Below, piece after piece: positions 33,101 to 41,206 of a stretch of DNA of 64,000 bases. Location of the stretch: the NCBI GenBank assembly GCA_044347745.1, contig JBIKUD010000006.1, forward strand, positions 1 to 64,000, in the 5' to 3' direction. Position 1 is the stretch's first letter, and every line of letters starts with the position of its first letter. The DNA comes from JAIBBV01 sp044347745 (lineage in GTDB: Bacteria; Bdellovibrionota_C; UBA2361; JAFLCA01). A program made the position numbers and the translations under genes. A model generated the notes under the pieces. The model was not told the origin of the DNA and did no database searches. It saw only the letters and a list, made by a program, of their open reading frames with translations.

Positions 33101-33788
33101 ACAATTGCAAAGAAGCGCCGTGGGAGGATTTCAAGTACTTTCGAATGCAGCTTCACTAGTTGGCAATAGCAGTCAGTACGGTGTTGATAGTAACTCAAAT
33201 GGTGAGATAGATGGCTGGTCGATTGGGCTTAGCGTCAATGCCCAGCAAGCTGGTGTTTATCTCATTGCCGGTGACTTAGCAGACTCAAGTGGCGATATTG
33301 AGACGCTGACAAAATCGATAACTGTATCTGCCGGCTCGACTACCACACATTCGCTCGACATCCCTCTTGGATTGTTGCACTCCACATCTACTGGTGGCCC
33401 GTATATGCTCAAGGCTCCTCGAATTATTGATCCAGTGCAGGGACAGCTGATAAGTCAAGGCAGCAGCATCAATTTGAATTTACCCGTAGTAAATAGTATT
33501 GAGCCTCCTCCAGCGCCGAAGCTGACCCAAATTCTCCCGTCCTTTGCTCCCTATGTCGGAGGTACACGGGTTGTGCTAACGGGGAGTTCGTTGGCAACAG
33601 CGACATCGGTCAAGTTCGCAGGGGTGGCGGCGCAGTTCTCAGTTATATCGGACGATTCCCTTGAGGTAGTTGTACCACCAGGGCCGAATCGGCCAGTGTT
33701 ACCGCCGGGACCACTTCCAATAATCGTGAGAGTTAAGACCCCTGGAGGAATAGCTACATCGGTTGGGGAATTTAGATATTTGCAGTGA
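30195..33788 (+). CDS. Large secreted protein with lipase/esterase-like core
   Basis: This exported 1,197-residue protein has a long signal segment ending QTAKA near residue 35. An N-terminal beta domain of about 200 residues follows. Cys/Asp-rich calcium-type repeats (DCDQDGVSDRCE, DCNNNLIADLDE) occupy about 235-320. Near residue 566-580 the segment AAHSYGGLIARKW carries the GxSxG-like lipase nucleophile Ser572, followed by FDAPHGGT. The C-terminus has an IPT/TIG-like fold (LTQILPSFAPYVGGTRVVL near 1110). Catalytic Asp and His are not assigned with confidence. An upstream ATG (30150) is possible. A secreted hydrolase of lipids or other esters is inferred. Confidence 0.6.
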   Translation: MNRFTNAIICLKSALSKSIWAALVSILVMAQTAKAITDCDTITHSFPLSGEIEVANLFMPRFPHALGTLKGYSIQFIGTCGYSGGFENIGPSSFSVVPSARCEYWTTFGPGLSMYAVGQSFLSSASGGPFAVSPYDGVTDYAGMSGTKQTLATVFNEKFINPLGFPAQSHSLFVDSWSSAPVPVSVLLPFGSDRFMKWTSMPPGFGGAKITTNWGVNAILSFSYMYQFNASSGADCDQDGVSDRCEILLQGAMDSNQDDTPDSCQASDCNNNLIADLDEIENGAPDCNANFVLDSCEIASDPALDAAFDFANDGILDQCQGLVRWSKPADPMLGIRGAKIEVYSISGTESDPVFGTIPPEAGGISTLSGDDGKFIIPREYFTQPLGPSEIGRGIRASIDYTDDTGFQVVRRVSNYPNWDPLSPVRAGYFDSKIYFPPPVVFQAGVLAEINKGGVHQIRRFLTLDQTASNNEAAESKIKRGEFSSGLNLYTREPIPAFLFFAIPSGAQGSALIKNDGVAWGYNNNPRTASASIVHANAFSLEAFIVQKVKPQLDLVTSGLDSWRLPLNIAAHSYGGLIARKWLTLGFSYPTVDRFVSFDAPHGGTTLGNSIYWGSWFHEFSLNGMATGFNQAPQFPGWNASHKRGTNMKTLLFSNVNDSPIDFIRPYTTPFGIGRTMLYPILGGGPVQPNGHCGRFIGGWELEVFSGNHYIQNYLPTIVSAGRFFAYGTRPGLGDDIDPDGVVALSRYSKRPDDAVYMGMCSSSSLAPVVPPSVLQKQLSLVSGGQSQAAFEVDSVGLTRIEAVVVPASATLNVFSSSGLQLVKQNVTTRALDTNSGYYTSFDVNMPSTGQRLLRLSASSAAQANFGIFFPNDRFLQVETDQSAYQQSASVIVRAKLQNSLGQTILPTAGSILVTLRQPDNSSISLTLFDDGQHQDQAAGDGIFAQMFSPGTQSGFYLLDAEANLTVGGVQLQRSAVGGFQVLSNAASLVGNSSQYGVDSNSNGEIDGWSIGLSVNAQQAGVYLIAGDLADSSGDIETLTKSITVSAGSTTTHSLDIPLGLLHSTSTGGPYMLKAPRIIDPVQGQLISQGSSINLNLPVVNSIEPPPAPKLTQILPSFAPYVGGTRVVLTGSSLATATSVKFAGVAAQFSVISDDSLEVVVPPGPNRPVLPPGPLPIIVRVKTPGGIATSVGEFRYLQ

Positions 33789-33954
33789 GTAGCTTTAACT
33801 TTTTTGGTTACGAACCTTCTTGTTTAGGTCCCTATCTTCTGCACCTTCTCCACGCAAGCCGTGTGCGCCCTATCTAGTATTATGTAAAAATATTTGCTCA
33901 AGAATTATTTATGTTTGAGAGACCATAAGCTTCAATTGTTTTTTGAAGTGACCC

Positions 33955-34257
33955 ATGAGTACATGTTCATTAAGTCGTCTTTCAGCCTTCACTAGTACCC
34001 CAAACGGGGGCAACCCAGCTGGCGTGTGGGTGGGCGAAGAGCTACCGAGTGCCGAAACCATGCAGCGTATCGCAGCAGAGAATGAATTGCTTGATGAAAT
34101 TTTGGCAGTTCTTGATTGGAAAAATTCGGAGCTGGATCTGAGTCTACCTCCGGTGAAAGCCTTTGCTGGGGCCTGGCATTTGATCGAGTTATTGTGGAGC
34201 CGTAGAGGTTGGAAGCGCGGTGCGCCAGCAGAGATAAAACTTTGTCCGGATGCCTAA
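33955..34257 (+). pseudogene. PhzF-family pseudogene with internal deletion
   Basis: The 100-residue frame matches the intact PhzF-like protein at 37-38 kb: its first 47 codons run to RIAAE, then it jumps to NELLDE near codon 135 of the intact copy, an in-frame loss of about 86 codons. The lost part holds the catalytic Glu (GYSETAF) and FCGHAT. After GAWHL the frame departs (IELLWSRRG), so the C-terminus is also wrong. The deletion ends lie in GCAGCAGAG and GCAGCGAG, a short microhomology. Confidence 0.8.
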
Positions 34258-34441
34258 GAATCTTGCACCCAGTAGATTTAACATACTGATATTGCGGGGG
34301 TCGTCTCCGCTTGGTCTGGCCAGACGCGAGTTTGAGGGGGTACATTCAAACACTGTAATTTTGCCAAACTATTCGAGTTTTTCTGGCTGTTTGCCGAATA
34401 TATCTCCAAGTTTTTCAACTTACGTGTACCCACATTTATCG

Positions 34442-36178
34442 ATGGTCCGCATGCTTAGAATTTACACCTTCCTCGCTTTCCTTTTTATATCCAATTTCGC
34501 CATTGCAGACATTGGGGATTTGGACTCCGCCTTTAATCCAGGGGCAGATGATGACGTTGTGGATATTGCCATTCAAAGTGATGGTAAAATTCTGGTAGCT
34601 GGTTATTTCGGCACTATTGGCGGAGGAAATCAGCCGCTGATAGCTCGGTTGAATGCCGACGGAACCTTGGATAGCGCGTTCGCTCCTGAGGTGACGGGAA
34701 CATCCCCAAATGTGAATTCGATTGCTATTCAATCGGACGGAAAAATTTTAATTGGCGGCGACTTTGATACGGTGAATGGCGAAACACATGATAATATAGC
34801 TAGACTTAACTCCGATGGCACAATTGATTCTTCCCTGACTACAGATGTAGGCGGCGAAGTGAATGTAATGACACTTCAAGCGGATGGTAAAATTCTAATT
34901 GGCGGCAATTTTTCTACAGTCAATGCTACTGGCAAGCTTGGGTTCGCGCGCCTGCTTTCGGCAGACGGCTCACTTGATAATACTTTTGCTACCTCTGTTG
35001 ATGGAGCTGTGCGCGCGATTGCCCTAGAAAGTGATGGAGAAATTGTAATCGGCGGTACTTTTCAGAATGTGAATAGCACTGCACGAAATCGAGTCGCGCG
35101 TGTAGATTCAGAGGGCGATCTTGATAGTACATTTAACCCCAACTCTAACGGCCTTGTTCTCAGCATCGCCATTCAAAGTGACGGCAAAGTTTTACTGGGC
35201 GGCTCATTCACAACAATTTCTTCGGCAGCAAGAGAGGGTATTGCACGCATAAATGCAGACGGCTCTTTCGATTCCAGTTTTAATGTATACGTCTCAGCTG
35301 GCGGGCCTTCTTTTGTCGTCAACACTGTGGCGGCTCAAGCCGATGGCAAGATTCTTCTGGGTGGCACATTCAACTATTTAGAGAGTGACTCGAGAGCCGG
35401 AATGGGGCGAATCAACGCTGATTTAACCTTGGACACAGGTTTTGACCAGGGTGTTAACAGTGCCCCTAATAAAATAGTGCTGCAGGATGACGGACGAGTC
35501 ATTGTTGGGGGGACCTTTTTTCAGTTTACCAATCCTGTCACGAGCAGAAATCGGCTTGCTCGCTTAGAGGGTGGTGCACCCAATGCTGCACCATCTGGCG
35601 TAAGTGCCACCGCAGGCGATGCCTTGGCAACGGTTGCCTGGTCAGCTTTAACGGGTGAAATCACCTCATATACTGCCACAGCATCTCCTGGCGGTGCATT
35701 TTGCTCAGCGACATCGCCGACCTTAACTTGCGAAGTGACGGGACTCACGAATAATACGGCCTACACTTTTACCGTGGTCGCGATTAACGACTTTGGAGCA
35801 GGACCTGCCTCAGAGGAGTCAAATTCCGTCATTCCACTTGCGCCCACTCCAACGCCTACGCCAGAGCCGACGGCTACTCCAACGCCTTCGGTGTGTTTCG
35901 GCGGGGTTCTTGACGCACCAACGGTCCAAAAGAAGGGCAGCGGCAAAGCGACCGTGCGACTTCCTGGGGAACTCGTAGCAACTGACATTTGTGTGGTCAC
36001 TTTACGAGGTCAACTTTTAAAATCGAAGAAAAAAGTTTCCAAACTTTTAGCAACTGGTAAAAAAGCAAGCACATTCAAAAAATTATCTAAGGGCAAATGG
36101 AGGTTTTTCTACTCGGTGCGTTCAACTGAACTTCAGAGCACGCAGACAAGTGTGAAGCGAACTGTTAGCATCAAGTGA
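34442..36178 (+). CDS. Secreted delta-60 repeat protein with FN3 domain
   Basis: This 578-residue exported protein starts with a signal peptide (MLRIYTFLAFLFISNFAIA). Seven delta-60 repeats follow, each like AIQSDGKILVAGYF or TLQADGKILIGGNF, from about residue 40 to 375. A fibronectin-type III domain comes next (about 385-475), then a PTPTPEPTATPTPS linker. A small basic C-terminal domain rich in Lys with two Cys ends the protein. The repeats form a beta-propeller-like or surface binding fold; function is unproven. M65 of the long open frame was chosen since the signal peptide follows. A hypothetical membrane gene overlaps its stop. Confidence 0.72.
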   Translation: MVRMLRIYTFLAFLFISNFAIADIGDLDSAFNPGADDDVVDIAIQSDGKILVAGYFGTIGGGNQPLIARLNADGTLDSAFAPEVTGTSPNVNSIAIQSDGKILIGGDFDTVNGETHDNIARLNSDGTIDSSLTTDVGGEVNVMTLQADGKILIGGNFSTVNATGKLGFARLLSADGSLDNTFATSVDGAVRAIALESDGEIVIGGTFQNVNSTARNRVARVDSEGDLDSTFNPNSNGLVLSIAIQSDGKVLLGGSFTTISSAAREGIARINADGSFDSSFNVYVSAGGPSFVVNTVAAQADGKILLGGTFNYLESDSRAGMGRINADLTLDTGFDQGVNSAPNKIVLQDDGRVIVGGTFFQFTNPVTSRNRLARLEGGAPNAAPSGVSATAGDALATVAWSALTGEITSYTATASPGGAFCSATSPTLTCEVTGLTNNTAYTFTVVAINDFGAGPASEESNSVIPLAPTPTPTPEPTATPTPSVCFGGVLDAPTVQKKGSGKATVRLPGELVATDICVVTLRGQLLKSKKKVSKLLATGKKASTFKKLSKGKWRFFYSVRSTELQSTQTSVKRTVSIK

Positions 36179-36687
36179 TGGTTGACGAATTAAAACAGAG
36201 TGCCGGGTTCAAACAATTTTTCTCTTCCACTATAGCTCGTGTGGTGGGTGCAGTGTTTATTGCATTTTCTGCACTCTTTCTTGCAGTGCTCATTGTATCC
36301 AAAGGTGATTTAAGTTGGTTAATCGTATTGGCCACGCGGGGGGAGCACTCTAGCTTTGCTAGTCTGCTGAATCCTTATGTAGGCGGCTTTTCATTGAAAA
36401 GTCTTATGCCGGAGTTGCAGTTGGTTATTATATTCGGCATGCCATTTGCAATTCCCGCTTTTTCCGTCGCATGGGGTAGTGCGGATTCCTCTCGATGGAA
36501 GCCCTTTTGGCAAATTATTGTGCCTGCCGTTTGCTTGGTTATATGCTTTTGGTACGCCTACTTTGGGCCCTCTTCTGGAGCTGTTGGCGCCTTCTTTGCA
36601 ATTCAGTTCTTTTTTAGCCGTTTTTTTTGGAGTTTGTATCTTATTTGGGCGGTTTCCCGGTGGGCGTTTCGCAGATTTAGAAGTTAG
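36178..36687 (+). CDS. Hypothetical membrane protein
   Basis: This 169-residue protein has four membrane segments (about 20-42, 72-92, 100-122, 132-155) and no recognised motif. Its ATG shares the A of the TGA of the delta-60 gene (TGATG), so it is likely translated on the same message. Its product might help export or anchoring of the secreted neighbour, but this rests on the overlap alone. Confidence 0.5.
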   Translation: MVDELKQSAGFKQFFSSTIARVVGAVFIAFSALFLAVLIVSKGDLSWLIVLATRGEHSSFASLLNPYVGGFSLKSLMPELQLVIIFGMPFAIPAFSVAWGSADSSRWKPFWQIIVPAVCLVICFWYAYFGPSSGAVGAFFAIQFFFSRFFWSLYLIWAVSRWAFRRFRS

Positions 36688-36815
36688 GTATCGCTTGGGC
36701 TAGGTCTACAATTAAAAAACTTTGCTGCGCCCCTGTAGCCATCAGAGGCTCCTTTTGACAAATGCCTGCCTGCACCACTAAATTCTTTGGTTAGTTAGTG
36801 TAGAGCAGGGGACTA

Positions 36816-37043
36816 ATGCTGGTCGGTGTCGCATTTTTATTCGGGTTTATTTTTGTTGCAATGGCGCTGAGTTGGGCCGCCAACGATACGACTGATCTTG
36901 TTTTCCGGCGAATCTTATTTTTTCCTATTAAAGAAATATCGAGGGCTCAAGCACCAGTAACCTATTTTACTCTCGTTTTTCTTTTTTTTGTTGCTGGCGT
37001 TTTTCTCATTTTGTGGTCATTTATAAGTCTCTTTGTGCACTAA
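36816..37043 (+). CDS. Small two-segment membrane protein
   Basis: This 75-residue protein has two hydrophobic helices at about 1-22 and 50-72, with a polar middle. No family is recognised. It lies 27 bases before the intact PhzF-like gene on the same strand and may share its transcript. Confidence 0.45.
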   Translation: MLVGVAFLFGFIFVAMALSWAANDTTDLVFRRILFFPIKEISRAQAPVTYFTLVFLFFVAGVFLILWSFISLFVH

Positions 37044-37070
37044 ACCAAAATCAGTTTGTTGAGTTTTTTT

Positions 37071-37913
37071 ATGAAGCCTCCATATCTAAGTCGGCTCGCA
37101 GCCTTTACTCAAATTGCTTCCGGTGGAAACCCAGCTGGCGTGTGGGTGGGCGAAGAGCTACCGAGTGCCGAAACCATGCAGCGTATTGCAGCAGAGGTGG
37201 GCTATTCAGAAACCGCTTTTGTTGCGCCTCTTGCGGGCTATGAGCGCGTAGTTCGTTACTATAGTCCTGAAGCAGAGGTTCCCTTTTGCGGGCATGCGAC
37301 CATTGCAACTGGAGTTGCCCTAGGCAAAGAGTGCGGGGAGGGGACGTACCAGCTTTCAACTTTAGTAGGACTAGTGCCTGTTCGAGTCTCTAATCAGAAC
37401 GGTAAATTGAGTGCTTCACTTACTTCGGTGACTCCTAAACAAATGACAGCAGCGAGTGAATTGCTTGATGAAGTTTTGGCAGTGCTTGATTGGAAAAATT
37501 CGGAGCTTGATCCGAGTCTACTTCCGGTGAAAGCCTTTGCGGGCGCCTGGCATTTGGTGCTGGCGGCAGGCACTAAAGAAAGACTTCAGCAGTTAAACTA
37601 CGACTTTGATGAACTAAAGCAGATTATGCTCCGCGAGGGCTTAACCACTTTGCAGCTTGTCTGGCGTGAAAGTCCTAGTGTTTTTCATTCTAGAAATCCA
37701 TTCCCTGTGGGAGGAATTGTTGAAGATCCGGCAACTGGTGCCGCCGCTGCGGCATTGGGCGGCTATTTGCGAGCGATTGGAGCTGTACCAGTTCCAGGCA
37801 CAATTACTATTTTTCAAGGCCAAGACATGGGCAGGCCAAGCCAGATACATGTTGAAATTCCGAAAGCCGGAGGAATTGTGGTGAGTGGGGAGGCAGTTTG
37901 GATTGCTGAGTGA
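37071..37913 (+). CDS. PhzF family isomerase/epimerase-like protein
   Basis: This 280-residue protein is of the PhzF/diaminopimelate-epimerase fold, whose members isomerise small metabolites by a catalytic Glu. It keeps GYSETAFV (Glu motif), FCGHATIATG and VEDPATGAAAAALGGYL, all key family blocks. The ATG gives MKPPYLSR; a TTG five codons upstream is less likely. Two decayed copies lie at 33.9 and 42.5 kb. The substrate cannot be told from sequence. A 132-bp element starts 29 bases after its stop. Confidence 0.88.
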   Translation: MKPPYLSRLAAFTQIASGGNPAGVWVGEELPSAETMQRIAAEVGYSETAFVAPLAGYERVVRYYSPEAEVPFCGHATIATGVALGKECGEGTYQLSTLVGLVPVRVSNQNGKLSASLTSVTPKQMTAASELLDEVLAVLDWKNSELDPSLLPVKAFAGAWHLVLAAGTKERLQQLNYDFDELKQIMLREGLTTLQLVWRESPSVFHSRNPFPVGGIVEDPATGAAAAALGGYLRAIGAVPVPGTITIFQGQDMGRPSQIHVEIPKAGGIVVSGEAVWIAE

Positions 37914-37941
37914 TTGAAATCGCTTGCGGCTAGTTCTCGTG

Positions 37942-38074
37942 TTTGGTGGGGGGCACCTAACCCGAGGTGCCAGGAGTGGTGGCAGCCAGAAATATCGAAT
38001 CATAGTAGTTTCGGGCACTTATGCATTCTTCCTGCTACTATTAAGAGATGGTAGGAGAGGTGCCCCCCACCAGG
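37942..38074. mobile_element. ~132-bp MITE-like element
   Basis: TTTGGTGGGGGGCACC (37942-37957) and GGTGCCCCCCACCAGG (38059-38074) are inverted ends. The inside contains GAGGTGCCAGGAGTGG and TCGAATCATAGTAGTTTCG, shared with the copies at 40.1 and 43.3 kb. No coding frame is inside. Confidence 0.8.
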
Positions 38075-38134
38075 CGAAAAGATTTTTACTTAGCCGCTAT
38101 AGTCAGAATTTACGCTTTCTGATACGACACCAAT

Positions 38135-38641
38135 ATGACAGGGCTAAATCTCTCGGTACCAGCGCGGTATTTGATTTGTGCCACTATCGCGGGGGCGTTT
38201 TTCCTAATTTCCAATGCGCATGCTTGCGGCTCGATGTCGGCTGTGGCCGTTTTGCCTATTTTACTTGCAGTACTAGTAGTTCCCGCCGTGCCTTTGGTGC
38301 CCATGGAGATATGGCTAATACGGGTCTTCGGAAAATTTACTATAAGGCAAGCTGTGCGAGTTTACCTATACTGTTTGCCAGCTAAAATTGTTGCCTTCTT
38401 TTTCACCGCTAATGTAGCTGCCAACAGTGTGGGCTACGGAACTGCTACTCAACGCCTGTGGACGGCTATTGTCTCCACAGAGCTATGTTATTCTCTGATG
38501 CATTTTTTAATTAGTTTTCAGATTATTAGGAGTTTCACCGTGAGAGGGAAGCCGCTTTGGCTTATGGCGCTGTGCATCAGCACAATTATCCCTTGGCTTT
38601 GGAGTGCCGGTGTTTATTGCTTAGTACAATATTTTTTCTAA
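38135..38641 (+). CDS. Hypothetical polytopic membrane protein
   Basis: This 168-residue protein has about four to five hydrophobic segments from residue 11 to the C-terminus, with a Cys in the first loop. No domain was recognised. Codon and base use look like its neighbours. It lies between two repeat elements. A weak ribosome-binding site precedes the ATG. Confidence 0.45.
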   Translation: MTGLNLSVPARYLICATIAGAFFLISNAHACGSMSAVAVLPILLAVLVVPAVPLVPMEIWLIRVFGKFTIRQAVRVYLYCLPAKIVAFFFTANVAANSVGYGTATQRLWTAIVSTELCYSLMHFLISFQIIRSFTVRGKPLWLMALCISTIIPWLWSAGVYCLVQYFF

Positions 38642-38753
38642 CACCAAAGGTGACTATACCGCCGGGCAAAGGGAGTTGAGGCGAGCTTGAAAAATTCTTC
38701 AAACTAACTCTAGCAGACTCGCTTAACAGCCTTGGCGCTCTCTCTTTCTTGCG

Positions 38754-38804
38754 TTTGGTGGGGGGTACCTGACCCGAGGTGCGAGGAGTGGTGCCCCCGA
38801 CCAG
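38754..38804. mobile_element. 51-bp deletion derivative of the repeat element
   Basis: TTTGGTGGGGGGTACC (38754-38769) and GGTGCCCCCGACCAG (38790-38804) flank only 20 bases. GACCCGAGGTGCGAGGAGTG is close to the start of the long copies, so this is an internally deleted form. Confidence 0.75.
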
Positions 38805-39002
38805 TGTGAATAAAAATCTAAGCAATTCTCCGATCAGTGACACGTGAAGCACCTACCTTATAGGTTGGGAAAAAACTTAGTGACCAAGTGACACCATCAC
38901 ATCGCCGCAATAGGCATCAGTCGGAGCTGGCATGTCTATTGCTCAGGGGCTGTATGCCATTGTTTAATTGCGCAAGTCCGACACTAAAGAGAGAGGTATA
39001 CC

Positions 39003-40067
39003 ATGACACTTCGATCAATCGTGCTTAGTTCTGTGCTATTAGCTTCGCTGCTGGTAACAGTAACGGCTTTTGCCCAGACCAATACACGACAGATAAAATT
39101 TCTTGGCACCCTGGGATCATCGCCAGGTGGGTTTAACACGAGCGAGGGACGGGACATTAATACCTTTGGCCAGATTGCAGGCGTGTCAACCTCGCCGCTG
39201 GGAACTCGAGGGTTTATCTGGCTACAGCGTCCTCGTTATGGGCTACCAGCAGGGATGAATGCGCTAGCGCCGGCTTTTGGCTTGCCTTGGTCTGAAGCTA
39301 ACTCGCTGAACGATTTGGGTGAAGTCGCAGGCCTCAGCCGAGATAGTAGCACAAGCAAAGCTTGCTTGTGGCTTCCAGTGTCCAACTATGGATTGCCCGC
39401 AGGAATTGTCCCGTTAAATTCACTGATTGTTACCCAGGCGCTCCAGATGGGACTGGGTCAAGTCACAAGCTCCAAGGCGCTAAAGATCACCAACAGCGGA
39501 ACCGCTTACGGCATCTTTGAAACGGCCACAATGGGGAGCTGGTCATTCCGCTGGAGCGCAGCTACTGGCGTGGAGGTCATGTTACCAAGCTTTAAGGATG
39601 CGAATCACTACGGGGATATGCTTTTTAGTTCCGTAGTTTGCTATCAGAGCTCAGCTCCTGCATGCCAAACTATCAATAATTTTTCGCCCGTGGCTATAAA
39701 CAACAGTGGTATGATTCTTGGCTTCAAATACGTCGCTGGGCATGTACACGGCTATACTAGATCTGCGTCGGGACAGGAGCAGGATATCGGATACCCAGGC
39801 GGCAACAGCGAGTTCATGGCGCGCGATATTAATGACTTGGGCGTAGCTATCGGAAATTCTGGAGCAGGCGCCTTCAATGCTGCCGTGCCAGTTTATGTCT
39901 ATCAGCCTGGTTCTGGAATCGCGCCATTAAGCTCGCTAGTTCCAGTTCCAGCAGGCATAAGCATAGGTCAAGCCGTAGCCATTAATAATACCAAAGAAAT
40001 AGTCGGCTTCGCCGTGGATCAATCAGGGTCTTTCCCGAGCCAGGCTGTCCTGATTAAGCTTAAGTAG
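39003..40067 (+). CDS. Secreted HAF-repeat protein
   Basis: This 354-residue exported protein has a signal peptide ending AFAQ at about residue 25. It then carries several copies of a HAF-type repeat with INxxGQxAG or LNDLGEVAG cores, for example GRDINTFGQIAG, NSLNDLGEVAG, AINNSGMILG, DINDLGVAIG and INNTKEIVG. Such repeats occur in bacterial surface proteins of unknown role. GAGAGAGG upstream of the ATG is a strong ribosome-binding site. It lies between two repeat elements, and no neighbour explains its function. Confidence 0.7.
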   Translation: MTLRSIVLSSVLLASLLVTVTAFAQTNTRQIKFLGTLGSSPGGFNTSEGRDINTFGQIAGVSTSPLGTRGFIWLQRPRYGLPAGMNALAPAFGLPWSEANSLNDLGEVAGLSRDSSTSKACLWLPVSNYGLPAGIVPLNSLIVTQALQMGLGQVTSSKALKITNSGTAYGIFETATMGSWSFRWSAATGVEVMLPSFKDANHYGDMLFSSVVCYQSSAPACQTINNFSPVAINNSGMILGFKYVAGHVHGYTRSASGQEQDIGYPGGNSEFMARDINDLGVAIGNSGAGAFNAAVPVYVYQPGSGIAPLSSLVPVPAGISIGQAVAINNTKEIVGFAVDQSGSFPSQAVLIKLK

Positions 40068-40097
40068 ACTCCACGAATGAACGGATCTAAATGTTGC

Positions 40098-40229
40098 GTC
40101 AGGTGGAGTGACCTAGCCAGGCTGCCAGGAGCTACGGCAGCCGAAAATATCGAATCATAGTAGGTTCGGATACTTAGGTTTTCTTTTTGCTCCTATCAAG
40201 CAACGCGAGGAGAGATGCCCCCGACCAGG
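40098..40229. mobile_element. Decayed ~132-bp repeat element
   Basis: The left end GTCAGGTGGAGTGACC is degenerate, the right end GATGCCCCCGACCAGG is nearly exact. Inside, TCGAATCATAGTAGGTTCG matches the copies at 37.9 and 43.3 kb. The size equals the others, so this is an old copy. Confidence 0.7.
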
Positions 40230-40250
40230 CTTACCGGGCTAACCCAATAT

Positions 40251-40847
40251 CTAAGAGCAGCGTTGTTCGAAAATTTCATTCAGATGTGTGCAATCTTCCG
40301 CATTGAAACATATCTTCAGTAATTGCTTGAGCATTGGACACAGCGTAGGTAGCGCCTGCGGAATTCCAGCACAAAGTTCCATGGCTCGAAGATTCATCTG
40401 CATAAAATCTTTAGCTTCGTCCTGGCACCGATTCAGGCAATTGGTGTTTTGCCAAATGTTCTGGCCCGCACACTTGTTACTGCTACAACCCCGCACTGGG
40501 TCGAGAGCAAGCGCAATTTGTTTCGACGCAGCCAAGCAGCGAACAAGCATCAAGTAATCGCGATGGTCCTGGGAATAAAGCTGACTTTCGCATCCATTCA
40601 AATCTGAATCTAAAGACAGGGTCGGTTCAGGATTATCATTTCCACAACCATCAGTGCAATTTGAAGCACCGCCGTTCAATCCATCGATTAAGCGAAATTC
40701 AGGGCATTTTTTGCGCGCACAAGCGATTGAACTAGCAAAATAGGCATCAAACTCGAAGACCACGCGTTCGCAGGCTGGTGGTCTTCCATGTAAAACACGC
40801 ATTGCAAGCCAGGTCGTAACGGCAGTAATTCCAACTACGGCAAGCAT
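40251..40847 (-). CDS. Cysteine-rich membrane-anchored hypothetical protein
   Basis: This protein has 198 residues from the ATG at 40847 (203 from a GTG at 40862). A hydrophobic N-terminal helix is followed by a soluble domain with about 18 cysteines, many in CxxC or CxxxC spacing (GCSSNKC, NCLNRC). This looks like a disulfide-bonded exported domain. The family is not known. It has a distant parallel to the Cys-rich partial gene at the end of the window, based only on Cys content. The start falls beside the inverted repeat at 40849-40952. Confidence 0.5.
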   Translation of the reverse strand: MLAVVGITAVTTWLAMRVLHGRPPACERVVFEFDAYFASSIACARKKCPEFRLIDGLNGGASNCTDGCGNDNPEPTLSLDSDLNGCESQLYSQDHRDYLMLVRCLAASKQIALALDPVRGCSSNKCAGQNIWQNTNCLNRCQDEAKDFMQMNLRAMELCAGIPQALPTLCPMLKQLLKICFNAEDCTHLNEIFEQRCS

Positions 40848-40848
40848 G

Positions 40849-40952
40849 AATATACCGCTCACGAAATGAATTTCCGCCCTTAGCCACTTAAGGCTTAAGG
40901 TGAGCGGTGTATCGCGAGGCGGAGCCGAGCCAGGGGCAAATATACTGAGCGC
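40849..40952. repeat. 104-bp element, copy A of inverted pair
   Basis: It runs from AATATACCGCTCAC through AATGAATTTCCGCC to AGCCGAGCCAGGGGCAAATATACTGAGCGC. Copy B (41022-41126) is its inverted relative: its reverse complement carries the same blocks in the same order. Copy A abuts the start of the minus-strand Cys-rich gene. Confidence 0.6.
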
Positions 40953-41021
40953 AAAAAAGAGACCACCACCCGCAGGGTGTCCATTTTACTTAATCTTTAA
41001 CGGAATTAATCTTTATATTCT

Positions 41022-41126
41022 GTGAGCGGTATATTTGTTGCTGGCTACGGCTTCGCCTTCGCGGATATACTTCGCGATGGAACCTCAATGGTAAAGGCGG
41101 AAATTCATTCTGCGCTCAGTATATAG
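41022..41126. repeat. 105-bp element, copy B of inverted pair
   Basis: Its reverse complement reads TATACTGAGCGCA, AATGAATTTCCGCC, CATCGCGAAG, AAGCCGTAGCCAG and CAAATATACCGCTCA, the same blocks and order as copy A. Together they occupy the 344-base gap between the Cys-rich and HEAT genes. Confidence 0.6.
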
Positions 41127-41206
41127 CCGGACCTAATCTATTCAAGTCGTATTCCCTTTTTCCTTTTTGGTAGCTTAAAGGAATGACCCTTGTATCTCAG
41201 TCGCGA

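Noticed and set aside
37924..38385. 153-codon plus-strand frame starting beside the repeat element
   Set aside because: It reads through the 37.9 kb element and overlaps the better-supported 38135-38641 gene in another frame.
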